Shown piece by piece: positions 34,474-42,976 of a DNA stretch of 64,000 bases. Both the position numbers and the translations under genes were made by a program. The stretch's first letter is position 1. Every line of letters begins with the position of its first letter. A model generated the notes under the pieces. The model made no database searches. It was not told the origin of the DNA and saw nothing but the letters and a program-made list of their open reading frames with translations. The DNA comes from Dokdonia pacifica (lineage in GTDB: Bacteria > Bacteroidota > Bacteroidia > Flavobacteriales > Flavobacteriaceae): assembly GCF_900188275.1 (NCBI RefSeq), contig NZ_FZNY01000002.1, forward strand, positions 584,946 through 648,945, in the 5' to 3' direction.

Positions 34474-34824
34474 ATGATGATGACAACACTTATAAAACTC
34501 ATAATTGGACTTACGCTTTCACTAGCAAACATGACTGCGATATCTAGTACTTCATCAGAAGAAGTAACCCCTATTATTCTAGAAAATAATACTCGCACAG
34601 AAAAAGAAACAGCTTACCAAATACTCAATAACAAATGTAATGTCTGCCATATAAAACGTAATAAGAGACGTGTTTTTACTCTAGAAAATATGACGCAATG
34701 GGCAGACGATATTCATAGGCAAGTATTTATCAAAAAGAGAATGCCCAAAGGCAAAAAAATCAAATTAACAACTACAGAATATCAGCAATTATTAACGTGG
34801 ATTACTACTACAAAAAATCAATAA
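34474..34824 (+). CDS. Small secreted c-type cytochrome-like protein
   Basis: A 116-residue protein with a signal peptide (TLIKLIIGLTLSLANMTA) and one haem-c site, CNVCH, near residue 55. The downstream KKRMPKGKK Met could be the sixth ligand. It lacks other domains, so it is probably a periplasmic one-haem electron carrier. It is the first gene after the AraC regulator and ends 2 bases before the next start. Confidence 0.8.
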   Translation: MMMTTLIKLIIGLTLSLANMTAISSTSSEEVTPIILENNTRTEKETAYQILNNKCNVCHIKRNKRRVFTLENMTQWADDIHRQVFIKKRMPKGKKIKLTTTEYQQLLTWITTTKNQ

Positions 34825-34826
34825 CT

Positions 34827-35321
34827 ATGGAATTTTCAATCAAAACGGGGATACTTTTCATGAGTATTCTATGTACAGGACTTACCGCAGGATTATGCTT
34901 TACATGGTCTAATGCCATAACACCTGGAATAGGTAGACTAGATGACCTCTCATTTTTACAGTCATTTCAAGGGATGAATAGAGCTATTATCAATCCTAGT
35001 TTTTTAATCGTGTTCTTTAGTCCTGTAGTATTACTTTTTCTCAATGTATACTTTTTTAAAGAGGCGCATCGCGCTACATTTTGGTCATTTCTTGTTGCCG
35101 CAATCCTGTTTTTTGTAGGGATAGGATTGATCACCATTTTCAAGAATGTACCACTTAATGAAATGCTGGACAAAGCTTCTTTAGAAACCATGTCTACTAT
35201 TGAGTTAAAAGAACTACGAGAAGCCTTTGAAAAACCTTGGAATCGTTGGCATATACAACGTACTATCACCTCGTTTACGGCTTTTACATTACTACTTATA
35301 GGAATTATATACACAAAATAA
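34827..35321 (+). CDS. DUF1772-like four-helix membrane protein
   Basis: I use the ATG at 34827 (MEFSIKTGIL), two bases after the previous stop; an upstream in-frame start would overlap that gene. The 164 residues form four membrane helices with TGLTAGLCFTWSNAITPGIGRL and PWNRWHIQRTITSF, the pattern of DUF1772 (anthrone-oxygenase-like) proteins. The Arg/His residues in the last loop are conserved in that family. Substrate unknown. Likely in one operon with the cytochrome-like gene. Confidence 0.8.
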   Translation: MEFSIKTGILFMSILCTGLTAGLCFTWSNAITPGIGRLDDLSFLQSFQGMNRAIINPSFLIVFFSPVVLLFLNVYFFKEAHRATFWSFLVAAILFFVGIGLITIFKNVPLNEMLDKASLETMSTIELKELREAFEKPWNRWHIQRTITSFTAFTLLLIGIIYTK

Positions 35322-35331
35322 TAATACTGTA

Positions 35332-35346
35332 TACGCTTTCGCGAAA
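35332..35346. repeat. Dispersed palindrome, copy 10 (half)
   Basis: TACGCTTTCGCGAAA, after which the right arm is replaced by TCGAGCTTGCGAGA. It opens the repeat-rich gap before the NmrA-like gene. Confidence 0.8.
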
Positions 35347-35358
35347 TCGAGCTTGCGA

Positions 35359-35445
35359 GATTCACGACCAGAGGGAGAGCAAAGCGATAAAGCGGACTTA
35401 TAAAATTCATAATCAAAGAGATAGTGAAGCGTTAAAGCGTACTTA
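35359..35445 (+). repeat. Two 42-base imperfect tandem copies
   Basis: 35359-35400 and 35404-35445 match at 31 of 42 positions, with a 45-base period. The spacing equals 15 codons and a short plus-strand frame reads both as similar peptides (IHDQRESKAIKRT and IHNQRDSEALKRT). No gene is assigned. Confidence 0.7.
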
Positions 35446-35450
35446 GGAGG
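35445..35450 (+). promoter_or_regulatory. Strong Shine-Dalgarno before the NmrA-like gene
   Basis: AGGAGG sits 7 bases before the ATG at 35458. Such perfect sites are uncommon in Bacteroidota and favour this start over the one at 35512. Confidence 0.6.
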
Positions 35451-35457
35451 ATTCATC

Positions 35458-36342
35458 ATGTACATCAAAAAACGAATTATATCAATTAATACTCATAAAA
35501 ACGAACAAACAATGAAATCAGAAAACATCTTAGTCATCGGAGGAACCGGAAAAACAGGGAGAAGAATTGTACAACAACTTCAAGAACTCGGACATCACGT
35601 CCGTGTGGGATCAAGATCTAATCAACCGTCATTCGACTGGCACCAACCAGAAGGCTGGGCAGAAGCATTAGAAGGAATGGATAAAGTGTATATCACCTAC
35701 CAACCAGATCTAGCGGTGCCTGGCGCATTAGCAGCCATAGAACAATTGGTTAAAGAAGCAAAAAGAGCCCAGATCAAAAAACTCGTGTTATTATCTGGAA
35801 AAGGAGAACGTGAAGCAGAACTATGTGAACAAGTAGTGATTCATTCTGGAATAGCATATACAATTGTACGTGCCAGTTGGTTTAACCAAAACTTTAGCGA
35901 AAGCTTTTTATTAGATCCTATTTTAGAAGGGGTCGTAGCACTTCCACAGGCAGCAGCGCAAATTCCATTTGTAGACGTACAAGATATTGCTGCCGTTGCA
36001 GTAGAAGCATTACTAGACGAAAAGCATAATGGACACATTTACCAACTCACAGGACCACGTACACTCACCTTTAATGATGCAATTAATGAAATTGCAAAAG
36101 CAAGTAATAGAACCATTACATTTATTCCTGTAAGTGTTCCTGAATATGGTGAAGGAATGCGTAAAGCAAACCTCCCTGAAGATTTTATATGGCTTATTGA
36201 ATACCTATTTACTGAAGTGTTAGGAAATCCAAACAACTCCGAAGTAACAGAGGACATTCAGAAAATATTAGGAAGAAAAGCCATTGACTTTAGTGACTAT
36301 GTACAACGAACAGCAGCTACAGGTATTTGGAATAAGAATTAA
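35458..36342 (+). CDS. NmrA-like NAD(P)-binding oxidoreductase
   Basis: A 294-residue atypical short-chain dehydrogenase. The dinucleotide motif is ILVIGGTGKTGRRI (GGxGxxG), followed by VYITYQPDL and a VRASWFNQNFSESF segment as in NmrA/azoreductase-like proteins, and no catalytic YxxxK. A second ATG at 35512 would remove 18 residues (MYIKKRIISINTHKNEQT) that precede the usual family start, so the true N-terminus is open. It may sense or reduce via NAD(P)H. A clear hairpin terminator follows. Confidence 0.85.
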   Translation: MYIKKRIISINTHKNEQTMKSENILVIGGTGKTGRRIVQQLQELGHHVRVGSRSNQPSFDWHQPEGWAEALEGMDKVYITYQPDLAVPGALAAIEQLVKEAKRAQIKKLVLLSGKGEREAELCEQVVIHSGIAYTIVRASWFNQNFSESFLLDPILEGVVALPQAAAQIPFVDVQDIAAVAVEALLDEKHNGHIYQLTGPRTLTFNDAINEIAKASNRTITFIPVSVPEYGEGMRKANLPEDFIWLIEYLFTEVLGNPNNSEVTEDIQKILGRKAIDFSDYVQRTAATGIWNKN

Positions 36343-36365
36343 AATCCAACCGATCTTATATGATC

Positions 36366-36404
36366 ATATCCAGAAACGGTTTTGCTGTTTCTGGATATTT
36401 TTTT
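36366..36404 (+). terminator. Rho-independent terminator after the NmrA-like gene
   Basis: ATATCCAGAAAC (36366-36377) and GTTTCTGGATAT (36387-36398) form a perfect 12-bp stem with a 9-base loop, followed by a run of Ts. Confidence 0.9.
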
Positions 36405-36430
36405 GAAAGAAAAAGTTATGTTAAAATAAA

Positions 36431-36448
36431 TTAAACCGATTAGTCTAA
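36431..36448. promoter_or_regulatory. Predicted TetR operator 1 (own promoter)
   Basis: TTAAAC-N6-GTCTAA, an imperfect inverted repeat just upstream of the -7 element of the TetR gene. The same motif and spacing recur at 37080-37097. Confidence 0.7.
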
Positions 36449-36462
36449 TTTAAAAATATTTC

Positions 36463-36470
36463 TATATTTG
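36463..36470 (+). promoter_or_regulatory. Promoter -7 element of the TetR gene
   Basis: TATATTTG is an exact match to the Bacteroidota TAnnTTTG element, 8 bases before the ATG. The operator occupies the -33 side, so repressor binding would block polymerase. Transcripts would have almost no leader. Confidence 0.65.
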
Positions 36471-36477
36471 CAATCAA

Positions 36478-37059
36478 ATGGGCTATAAATATAACAAAGA
36501 AGAAATTCTAGATGTAGGATATGATGTTTTTCGTAGAAACGGATATCACAATGTGGGAATTAATCAGATTTTAAAAGAATCTGGTATCCCTAAGGGCTCT
36601 TTTTATAACTTTTTTGACTCTAAAGAAGACTTTGCGCAACAGGTAATCAAACGATATGGTGAAAACAACCAATGTTGGATGCAAAAATATTTTGATGATT
36701 GTGAGCTCTCCCCTATTGAGTGTTTAAAATCATTTTATGCAATGATGATTCATTACAACGAAGAAGATAATTATGCCGGCGGTTGTTTAGTTAATAATAT
36801 GTGTGTTGAAGTGGGAAGAAATAATGACATGCTAGCAAAAGAATCTAACCAGCAGTTTGTAGGCTGGTTACAAATACTTGCAAGTGTTGTAAAAAAAGGA
36901 CAAGATCAAGGACAAATTACCACACAATATAACTCCTTATGGCTAGCAGAATATTTACATGCTGGATTTTATGGAGTCCTTTCTAGAACTAAAGTAACTC
37001 GTAATCGTGAATATATGGATGCTTGGCATACCATGACTTTTAATTTTATCACACAGTAA
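36478..37059 (+). CDS. TetR-family repressor of the RND export operon
   Basis: A 193-residue regulator with an N-terminal helix-turn-helix (EEILDVGYDVFRRNGYHNVGINQILKESGIPKGSFYNFFDSKEDFAQQVI) and a helical ligand domain containing YAGGCLVNN. It has matching operators before its own gene and before the gene at 37164. This indicates autoregulation and control of the lipoprotein/RND/LolA-like/barrel operon. The inducer may be a lipid or hydrophobic compound. Confidence 0.93.
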   Translation: MGYKYNKEEILDVGYDVFRRNGYHNVGINQILKESGIPKGSFYNFFDSKEDFAQQVIKRYGENNQCWMQKYFDDCELSPIECLKSFYAMMIHYNEEDNYAGGCLVNNMCVEVGRNNDMLAKESNQQFVGWLQILASVVKKGQDQGQITTQYNSLWLAEYLHAGFYGVLSRTKVTRNREYMDAWHTMTFNFITQ

Positions 37060-37079
37060 TAAAAAAATTTATTGTAAAA

Positions 37080-37097
37080 TTAAACAGAACGGTCTAA
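37080..37097. promoter_or_regulatory. Predicted TetR operator 2 (export operon)
   Basis: TTAAAC-N6-GTCTAA with the same N6 spacing as operator 1, and shared flanks AAA before and TT after. It lies 67 bases upstream of the lipoprotein gene. Confidence 0.7.
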
Positions 37098-37163
37098 TTA
37101 TTTTAATATAACACTCTAAAATCAAGAATATAAACTGTTACATCACCCTTTAAAAACAATTTA

Positions 37164-38057
37164 ATGAAAAAGTACATTCAATTATCTGTCATACTTTGTG
37201 TTATCATTTCGATTCAAGCATGCAAATCTGTAGACTTACGATCTGAGGATTTAAAATCACAAAACATTACAAACGCTGAGCAAAAGGGGAAAGCACTTTT
37301 ACAGCAAGCTAAACTGGCAATGGGTTATGACAAGCTTGCAACTTCTGAAGTCTACCAAGTAGATGCCCTATTTAACTGGAAAGGTGCCTGGTTATTATTT
37401 CCTATGAATGCATTCCCAGGAAACAACAATAAAGATCTCAAACTAAAATTTGCTACTAACTCGTTTGATGGGCAGTTAGAATACCTCGAAGGGCGCAAAA
37501 AAGGAACCATCCAAGGGGTACAATCATGGCATGGTTATAAAAAAGAAGTCGGTAGTGATTTTTTAAAACAACATGAACATGATCGTTATATATGGGGACT
37601 CGCTACCTATCATTACTTATTAGAGGCACCCATGCATCTACCTGATGCTGAGATTATACGATATTCAGGCACCAAACAACTAGATGGGATTGTGTATGAA
37701 ACCGTCTATGTTACTTGGGGTTCAGAAACTCCTAATAAGCAATACGATCGCTTTTTAGCCTATATCCATCCTGAAACAAAGTTTATAGATCTTTTAGAAG
37801 TTACTATCAATGATTTCTTCCTTCCTATGCCTAAAGGAATGCAACATGCAACAGCTAGGTATGAACGTAAAAAAACAAGTATAGGAGCTTACTTACCAAG
37901 CAACGTCACTATTCAGTTAAAAGCTCCAAAAAAGGCTGAGAGCAAAGTCTATAGTTTTTCCTTAGAAAACTACGAATTTGACTCTTTTGAGAAAGAAACC
38001 CTCTACCCTATTGAAGGACTCACCTACTATGGATTTTCAAAACCTGTAACTGAATAA
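37164..38057 (+). CDS. Putative outer-membrane lipoprotein of an export operon
   Basis: A 297-residue protein with a lipoprotein signal; Cys20 closes the lipobox IQAC. The rest has LolA-like beta-strand character (KLKFATNSFDGQLEYLEGRKKGTIQGVQSW, VYETVYVTWGSETPNKQYDRFLAYI), but I do not recognise a family. It is the first gene of the operon behind TetR operator 2 and is 9 bases from the RND gene. A periplasmic or outer-membrane lipid-handling accessory role is inferred. Confidence 0.75.
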   Translation: MKKYIQLSVILCVIISIQACKSVDLRSEDLKSQNITNAEQKGKALLQQAKLAMGYDKLATSEVYQVDALFNWKGAWLLFPMNAFPGNNNKDLKLKFATNSFDGQLEYLEGRKKGTIQGVQSWHGYKKEVGSDFLKQHEHDRYIWGLATYHYLLEAPMHLPDAEIIRYSGTKQLDGIVYETVYVTWGSETPNKQYDRFLAYIHPETKFIDLLEVTINDFFLPMPKGMQHATARYERKKTSIGAYLPSNVTIQLKAPKKAESKVYSFSLENYEFDSFEKETLYPIEGLTYYGFSKPVTE

Positions 38058-38066
38058 AACATAGCT

Positions 38067-40418
38067 ATGAAAAACATTAAAAAAAATCATTCGGATAAAA
38101 ATACATTTGCAAAAAAATGGGCAACTTTTGTAATTAAGTATAAATGGCCCGTTGTTATCCTCTCCATACTACTAGCTATGGGGTTAGGCTCGCAAGGAAA
38201 CATGCAATTTGATGGTGATTATCATGTTTTCTTTAGTGAGTCTAACCCAGAATTGGAAGCCTTTGATGCCTTACAAGACACCTACACCAAAGATGATAAT
38301 ATTGTATTAGTATTAGCTCCTAAAAATGGAGATGTTTTTACGAAAGAAAATCTTATTGCTATAGAAGAACTCACTGCAGAAGCATGGAATACTCCATATT
38401 CTTCTCGCGTAGATGCTGTGACTAATTTTCAACATACTAGCGCAGTAGGAGACGATTTATATGTAGATGATTTATCTTATGATTCTGCCTCAAAAACAGC
38501 ATCTGACATCAAAGAGATTAGGCAAAAAGCATTAAAAGAACCTTTACTCGTTCATAGGTTAATAAATGAAAAAGGAAGTGTGACTGCTATTAATATTACG
38601 GTAAGACTTCCTGGAAAAGATAGCGCATTAGAAATCCCTGAAGTGACCGCTGCTACTAGAGAAATGGTTACTAATTTTCAAGAAAAACATCCAAATTTTG
38701 ATGTATATACCACTGGACTTGTTCCTTTGAATACAGCCTTCTTTGAATATTCTGAAAAAGGATTTGCCTTAGTTGGGATCATGGTATTAGTAGTATTATT
38801 ACTTACATTATTGCTTACGCGAAATTTCTTTGCGATGCTCTCTACACTACTTGTATTCATGTTTTCGTTCATGGCAGCATTTGGATTTATTGGTCTAATG
38901 GGTATTAAATTAACGCCGCCTTCTTCTGTATTTCCTACCATGATTTTAACACTCGCCGTAGCAGATAGTATACATATTCTAATTACTTACCTCCAAAAAG
39001 TAAGAAAAGAAGGATATGATAAACAAGATGCTATTATAGAAAGTATCAGGCTTAATTTTATGCCTGTATTTATTACCAGTCTTACCACAGTGATTGGGTT
39101 CTTAACAATGAATTTTGGAGATGTACCTCCTTTTTGGGATTTAGGAAATATTGTAGCTTTTGGAATGACCATGGCGTTTCTATTTTCAACAACATTTCTT
39201 CCTGCATTTATGGCAATACTCCCACTCTGGAAACGTAAAAAAGGAACACAAGAAGCAGCAGTTCAAAAAATAAGTATTTATGCTCAATTCGGAAACTGGG
39301 TTATAAAACAACCTATCAGGCTTACAGTTATATCTCTAGTGATTATAGCAGGACTCACTTACCTATCTACTTTAAATCAATTTAATGATGAGTTTGTAGA
39401 ATACTTTGACACTTCTGTAAAATTTAGACAAGACAGTGACTTTATTAATGAAAATCTTACGGGTTTTTATAATGTAGAGTTCTCTGTAGGTAGTGGCGAA
39501 AGTGGCGGAATAAACGATCCAGCTTACCTTACGAAACTCAATCAATTTGAAGATTGGTTAAATGAACAACCCGAAGTCGTACATACCAATGCTTTTAGTG
39601 AAGTAGCCCGAAGAGTCAATAGATCAATGCATGGAGACAACGATGCATTTTACCGAATACCTGACACCCGTGAAGAGGCTGCTCAATATTTATTACTCTA
39701 TGAATTATCACTTCCCTTTGGTTTAGATTTAAACAATCAAATTAATGTCGATAAGTCGGAAACCAGAGTTACAGCTACGCTAAAAAACAATTCAAGTCCA
39801 GAAATGATTGCTTTTTCAGAACGTGCTGAAAACTGGTTAAAAAATAATGCTCCAGAAGCCATGCATAGTATTGGAGTAAGTCCAACCCTTATGTTTTCAA
39901 AATTAGGGTTTAGACAAGCAGACAGTATGTTTAATGGAAACATTGTTGCGCTTATCCTTATTTCGTTAATCTTAATGATCGCGCTAAGAAACATTAAACT
40001 AGGACTCCTAAGTATCATACCTAATGTAACACCAGTAATTGTAGGCTTTGGGCTATGGTGGTTATATAAAGGCACAATTAATACAGGAATGGTCATTGTA
40101 TTTGGAATGACATTAGGTATCATTGTAGATGATACTGTACATTTTATGAGTAAATTTTTAAGAGCACGTAGAGAATTAAACTATTCGGCTAAAGAAGCAG
40201 TTATCTATGCCTTTGAAACCGTAGGAAAAGCTTTAGTTACCACTACAATTGTCCTTGTCGCAGGATTTAGTATTCTTTCTACATCGCCTTTTGCACTTAA
40301 CAGTTATATGGCGCGTATTACCCTTATCATCATACTTGCCGCATTAATTATAGACTTTATACTACTCCCCTCTTTACTCATCCTATTAAGCAAAAAAGAA
40401 CAAAATTCAATTCAATAA
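38067..40418 (+). CDS. RND-superfamily exporter (MMPL type)
   Basis: A 783-residue protein with two repeats of one helix plus periplasmic loop plus five helices. Intramembrane acidic motifs are AVADSIHILITYL in the first half and MTLGIIVDDTVHFMSKFLRA in the second, where the Asp residues carry the proton relay. Such proteins move lipids, hopanoids or hydrophobic compounds rather than typical drugs and need no membrane-fusion partner. The flanking lipoprotein and LolA-like genes fit lipid or lipoprotein-like cargo. Confidence 0.9.
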   Translation: MKNIKKNHSDKNTFAKKWATFVIKYKWPVVILSILLAMGLGSQGNMQFDGDYHVFFSESNPELEAFDALQDTYTKDDNIVLVLAPKNGDVFTKENLIAIEELTAEAWNTPYSSRVDAVTNFQHTSAVGDDLYVDDLSYDSASKTASDIKEIRQKALKEPLLVHRLINEKGSVTAINITVRLPGKDSALEIPEVTAATREMVTNFQEKHPNFDVYTTGLVPLNTAFFEYSEKGFALVGIMVLVVLLLTLLLTRNFFAMLSTLLVFMFSFMAAFGFIGLMGIKLTPPSSVFPTMILTLAVADSIHILITYLQKVRKEGYDKQDAIIESIRLNFMPVFITSLTTVIGFLTMNFGDVPPFWDLGNIVAFGMTMAFLFSTTFLPAFMAILPLWKRKKGTQEAAVQKISIYAQFGNWVIKQPIRLTVISLVIIAGLTYLSTLNQFNDEFVEYFDTSVKFRQDSDFINENLTGFYNVEFSVGSGESGGINDPAYLTKLNQFEDWLNEQPEVVHTNAFSEVARRVNRSMHGDNDAFYRIPDTREEAAQYLLLYELSLPFGLDLNNQINVDKSETRVTATLKNNSSPEMIAFSERAENWLKNNAPEAMHSIGVSPTLMFSKLGFRQADSMFNGNIVALILISLILMIALRNIKLGLLSIIPNVTPVIVGFGLWWLYKGTINTGMVIVFGMTLGIIVDDTVHFMSKFLRARRELNYSAKEAVIYAFETVGKALVTTTIVLVAGFSILSTSPFALNSYMARITLIIILAALIIDFILLPSLLILLSKKEQNSIQ

Positions 40419-40423
40419 AAATC

Positions 40424-41197
40424 ATGAAAACATCCATAATAACACTACTATTTCTAGCTACTTTTACAGTAGGAATTGCTCAAACCCCACAAGAACGTGG
40501 CATTGAAATTGCAAAAGCCGCAGAAACGGCAGATTTAGGTTTTGGAAGCTCTACTGTAGCCATCAAAATGACACTCAAGAATAAAAATGGTCAAACCAGT
40601 GAGCGTTATTTAGAAAATAAAACCCTAGAATTAACTGAAGATGGTGATAAATCTCTTATCGTATTTAATAGCCCTAAAGATGTAAAGGGAACCGCTACCC
40701 TTACATTTACTCATAAACAAGGAAGCGATGACCAATGGTTATATCTTCCAGCAATTGCACGTGTAAAAAGAATCTCTTCCAATAATAAATCAGGTCCTTT
40801 TGTAGGAAGTGAGTTTGCATATGAAGACCTTTCTTCTCAAGAAGTAGAAAAATACAACTATACATTTATAAAAGAAGAAGGAAGTAATTTGATTGTAGAG
40901 CAAGACCCTGTAGACCCAAAATCTGGTTATACAAGACGATTAGTCACCTACAATAAAGACAAGGGATATCGTATTGAAAAAATTGAATTTTATGATCGAA
41001 AGAATGCCTTATTAAAAACACTTACGTATAGCAATTATAAACTATATAAAAATAAATTCTGGAGAGCCAGTACTTTCAATATGGTCAATCACCAGAGTAA
41101 TAAAGAGACTTTACTCGAATTTAGTGATTACAATTTTGAGGTTGATCTAGCTGAAGAAGATTTCAGTCAGGTAGCACTAAAACGAGCAGGTAGTTAA
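40424..41197 (+). CDS. LolA-like outer-membrane lipoprotein-sorting protein
   Basis: A 257-residue periplasmic protein with a signal peptide (MKTSIITLLFLATFTVGIAQ). Segments LIVFNSPKDVKGTATLTFTHK, DQWLYLPAIARVKRISS and SGPFVGSEFAYEDL are typical of the LolA-like proteins that pair with MMPL/RND exporters in many Gram-negative bacteria. It starts 5 bases after the exporter stop. It probably carries a hydrophobic ligand across the periplasm. Confidence 0.9.
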   Translation: MKTSIITLLFLATFTVGIAQTPQERGIEIAKAAETADLGFGSSTVAIKMTLKNKNGQTSERYLENKTLELTEDGDKSLIVFNSPKDVKGTATLTFTHKQGSDDQWLYLPAIARVKRISSNNKSGPFVGSEFAYEDLSSQEVEKYNYTFIKEEGSNLIVEQDPVDPKSGYTRRLVTYNKDKGYRIEKIEFYDRKNALLKTLTYSNYKLYKNKFWRASTFNMVNHQSNKETLLEFSDYNFEVDLAEEDFSQVALKRAGS

Positions 41198-41226
41198 TTA
41201 GTTATTGGTTAAGTGATTAGTTAGAC

Positions 41227-41261
41227 AACTGGCGGAAGACATAAAATACTTTTCGCCAGTT
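41227..41261 (+). terminator. Weak hairpin after the LolA-like gene
   Basis: AACTGGCG and CGCCAGTT pair perfectly around 19 bases, followed only by TAACT. It may attenuate rather than stop transcription. Confidence 0.4.
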
Positions 41262-41403
41262 TAACTCATAGCAATCATTACAAGAATTAGTTACAAAAAA
41301 TAAAAATGCTTTCCCCCACAATAATGTTGTTGCTTTTTTAAAGTCCAAAGAAGTCACGTTACATCTATCATTTTTGTAGCGTGATACTTTGGCACAATAT
41401 CGT

Positions 41404-42603
41404 ATGAAAAATGCCTTTATTTTAATTGCTTTCCTTTCTTTTCACGCTTTCGCGAAAGCGCAGACAGAAACTAAAAAAACAACCCAAGAGTTTGAACTTG
41501 AGATTGAAACGGAGTATCGTTATTTTTATGAAAATGCACAATTTGAGCAGCAAGAAGATCATTATCCATCTATTGCGTTACGCCCAGAATACAGTATTGA
41601 ATGGAATAAAGGATATGAAGGGATTCATTTTAAAGGATTCTTGCGTTTAGATCGTGATAATGAACGTACCCATTGGGACATTAGAACACTGTATTACCAG
41701 AAAGCAAAAAATAATTGGGAACTAAGTATTGGTTTAAAAAAAGTATACTGGGGTGTTACAGAAAGTAACCATCTGGTAGATATTATTAATCAGACAGACG
41801 CTGTTGAGAGTTTTGATGGTGAAGACAAGCTAGGACAACCTATGATTCAATTTAGTTGGATTACGAATCGTTGGGGAACTTTTGATTTTTTTTACCTTCC
41901 CTTTCATCGTAAACGTACCTTCCCTGGCACTGAAGGAAGATTACGTTTTGCAACTGTAATAGATAAGGATGATGTAGGGTATGAAAGCGGAGCTCAAGAA
42001 TGGCGTCAAGATATTGCATTTAGATGGAAGTATTATATAGGGGCATTTGATATTGGCGTTTCTCACTTCTATGGAAACGGAAGAGAACCACTTTTTACTG
42101 TCTCTCCTACTGGAACAATTAATGCGTTTTACCCAGTAATTAATCAAACAGGAATAGATATACAAATCACACACAATGCATTCTTATGGAAAGTGGAATC
42201 TATATATAGGCATGCAAAAGCGCAAGATTTTATAGCGCTAGTAGGCGGATTAGAATATACTTTTAGTAATATAGATGGGAATGGTCTAGACATAGGTCTC
42301 TTGGGAGAATACCTTTATGATGAACGTGATGAATTAGCACTGACTGCGCTACAAAATGATCTCTTCTTTGGAAGTAGAATTGCTTTTAATGATATACAAG
42401 ACACTTCCATTCTCATAGGCGGTATTACAGACTTAGAAAATTCGAGTACCATTATGAGTCTAGAAGCCTCTAGACGTTTTGGTTCTAATTGGACTGCCGA
42501 AATAGAAGCAAGAATCTTTAATAACGTAGATACTTCCGAATTTATCTTAGCAAACTTTAGAAACGATAGTTTTTTAAGAGTTAGTATTTCAAGGTTTTTT
42601 TAA
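41404..42603 (+). CDS. Outer-membrane beta-barrel of the export operon
   Basis: I take the ATG at 41404 rather than a TTG 15 bases upstream, giving 399 residues with a clear signal peptide (MKNAFILIAFLSFHAFAKA/QTE). Alternating strands with aromatic girdles (YRYFYENAQF, WELSIGLKKVYWGVTESNHLVDIINQTD) and a final SFLRVSISRFF indicate a barrel, in the manner of DUF1302-type porins beside MMPL genes. The signal-peptidase site is formed by the dispersed palindrome, read AFAKA. It may be the exit channel of the system. Confidence 0.8.
   Translation: MKNAFILIAFLSFHAFAKAQTETKKTTQEFELEIETEYRYFYENAQFEQQEDHYPSIALRPEYSIEWNKGYEGIHFKGFLRLDRDNERTHWDIRTLYYQKAKNNWELSIGLKKVYWGVTESNHLVDIINQTDAVESFDGEDKLGQPMIQFSWITNRWGTFDFFYLPFHRKRTFPGTEGRLRFATVIDKDDVGYESGAQEWRQDIAFRWKYYIGAFDIGVSHFYGNGREPLFTVSPTGTINAFYPVINQTGIDIQITHNAFLWKVESIYRHAKAQDFIALVGGLEYTFSNIDGNGLDIGLLGEYLYDERDELALTALQNDLFFGSRIAFNDIQDTSILIGGITDLENSSTIMSLEASRRFGSNWTAEIEARIFNNVDTSEFILANFRNDSFLRVSISRFF
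41444..41460. repeat. Dispersed palindrome, copy 11
   Basis: ACGCTTTCGCGAAAGCG within the signal peptide of the barrel gene. It encodes HAFAKA, which contains the A-x-A cleavage motif. Confidence 0.92.
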
Positions 42604-42607
42604 AAAA

Positions 42608-42976
42608 ATGGAGACAATACGACTTCGTTATACCATCAAGAAACCAAAAGCTATTGTCCAAAAAGCATTATTAGAAGGAATAGCAGTACACCAAGAGTTT
42701 GAGACATTAACGATTCTTAAACGCAATAAAATCTCTCACTCGTATATTATTCATATAAATCCGCTATTACAGTATAAAAATCTTACTGATGTTTCATTAG
42801 TTATTGATGTATACGATGCTGCAAACTCAAAACACCATACACAAATAAGACTATTATTACATTATACGAATACTACATACTATACCTTTAGGAAGTTGAT
42901 CCTAAAAGGACATCTTAAGTGTGAGCTATTAAGTCATTTTAATAGATTTAAATCTCGCGTTGAAAAATGGAGTTAG
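42608..42976 (+). CDS. Small protein of unknown function
   Basis: A 122-residue cytoplasmic protein without signal peptide or membrane segment. The sequence (METIRLRYTIKKPKAIVQKA, ending KSRVEKWS) has beta-strand alternation that could be a small SRPBCC-like or ferredoxin-like fold, but no family is recognised. It starts 4 bases after the barrel gene and overlaps the convergent esterase by 4 bases, so it is likely the last gene of the export operon. Confidence 0.6.
   Translation: METIRLRYTIKKPKAIVQKALLEGIAVHQEFETLTILKRNKISHSYIIHINPLLQYKNLTDVSLVIDVYDAANSKHHTQIRLLLHYTNTTYYTFRKLILKGHLKCELLSHFNRFKSRVEKWS

Noticed and set aside
35237..35446. Short plus-strand frame with repeated peptides
   Set aside because: It overlaps the DUF1772-like gene in another frame and lacks a start of its own; treated as a DNA repeat.
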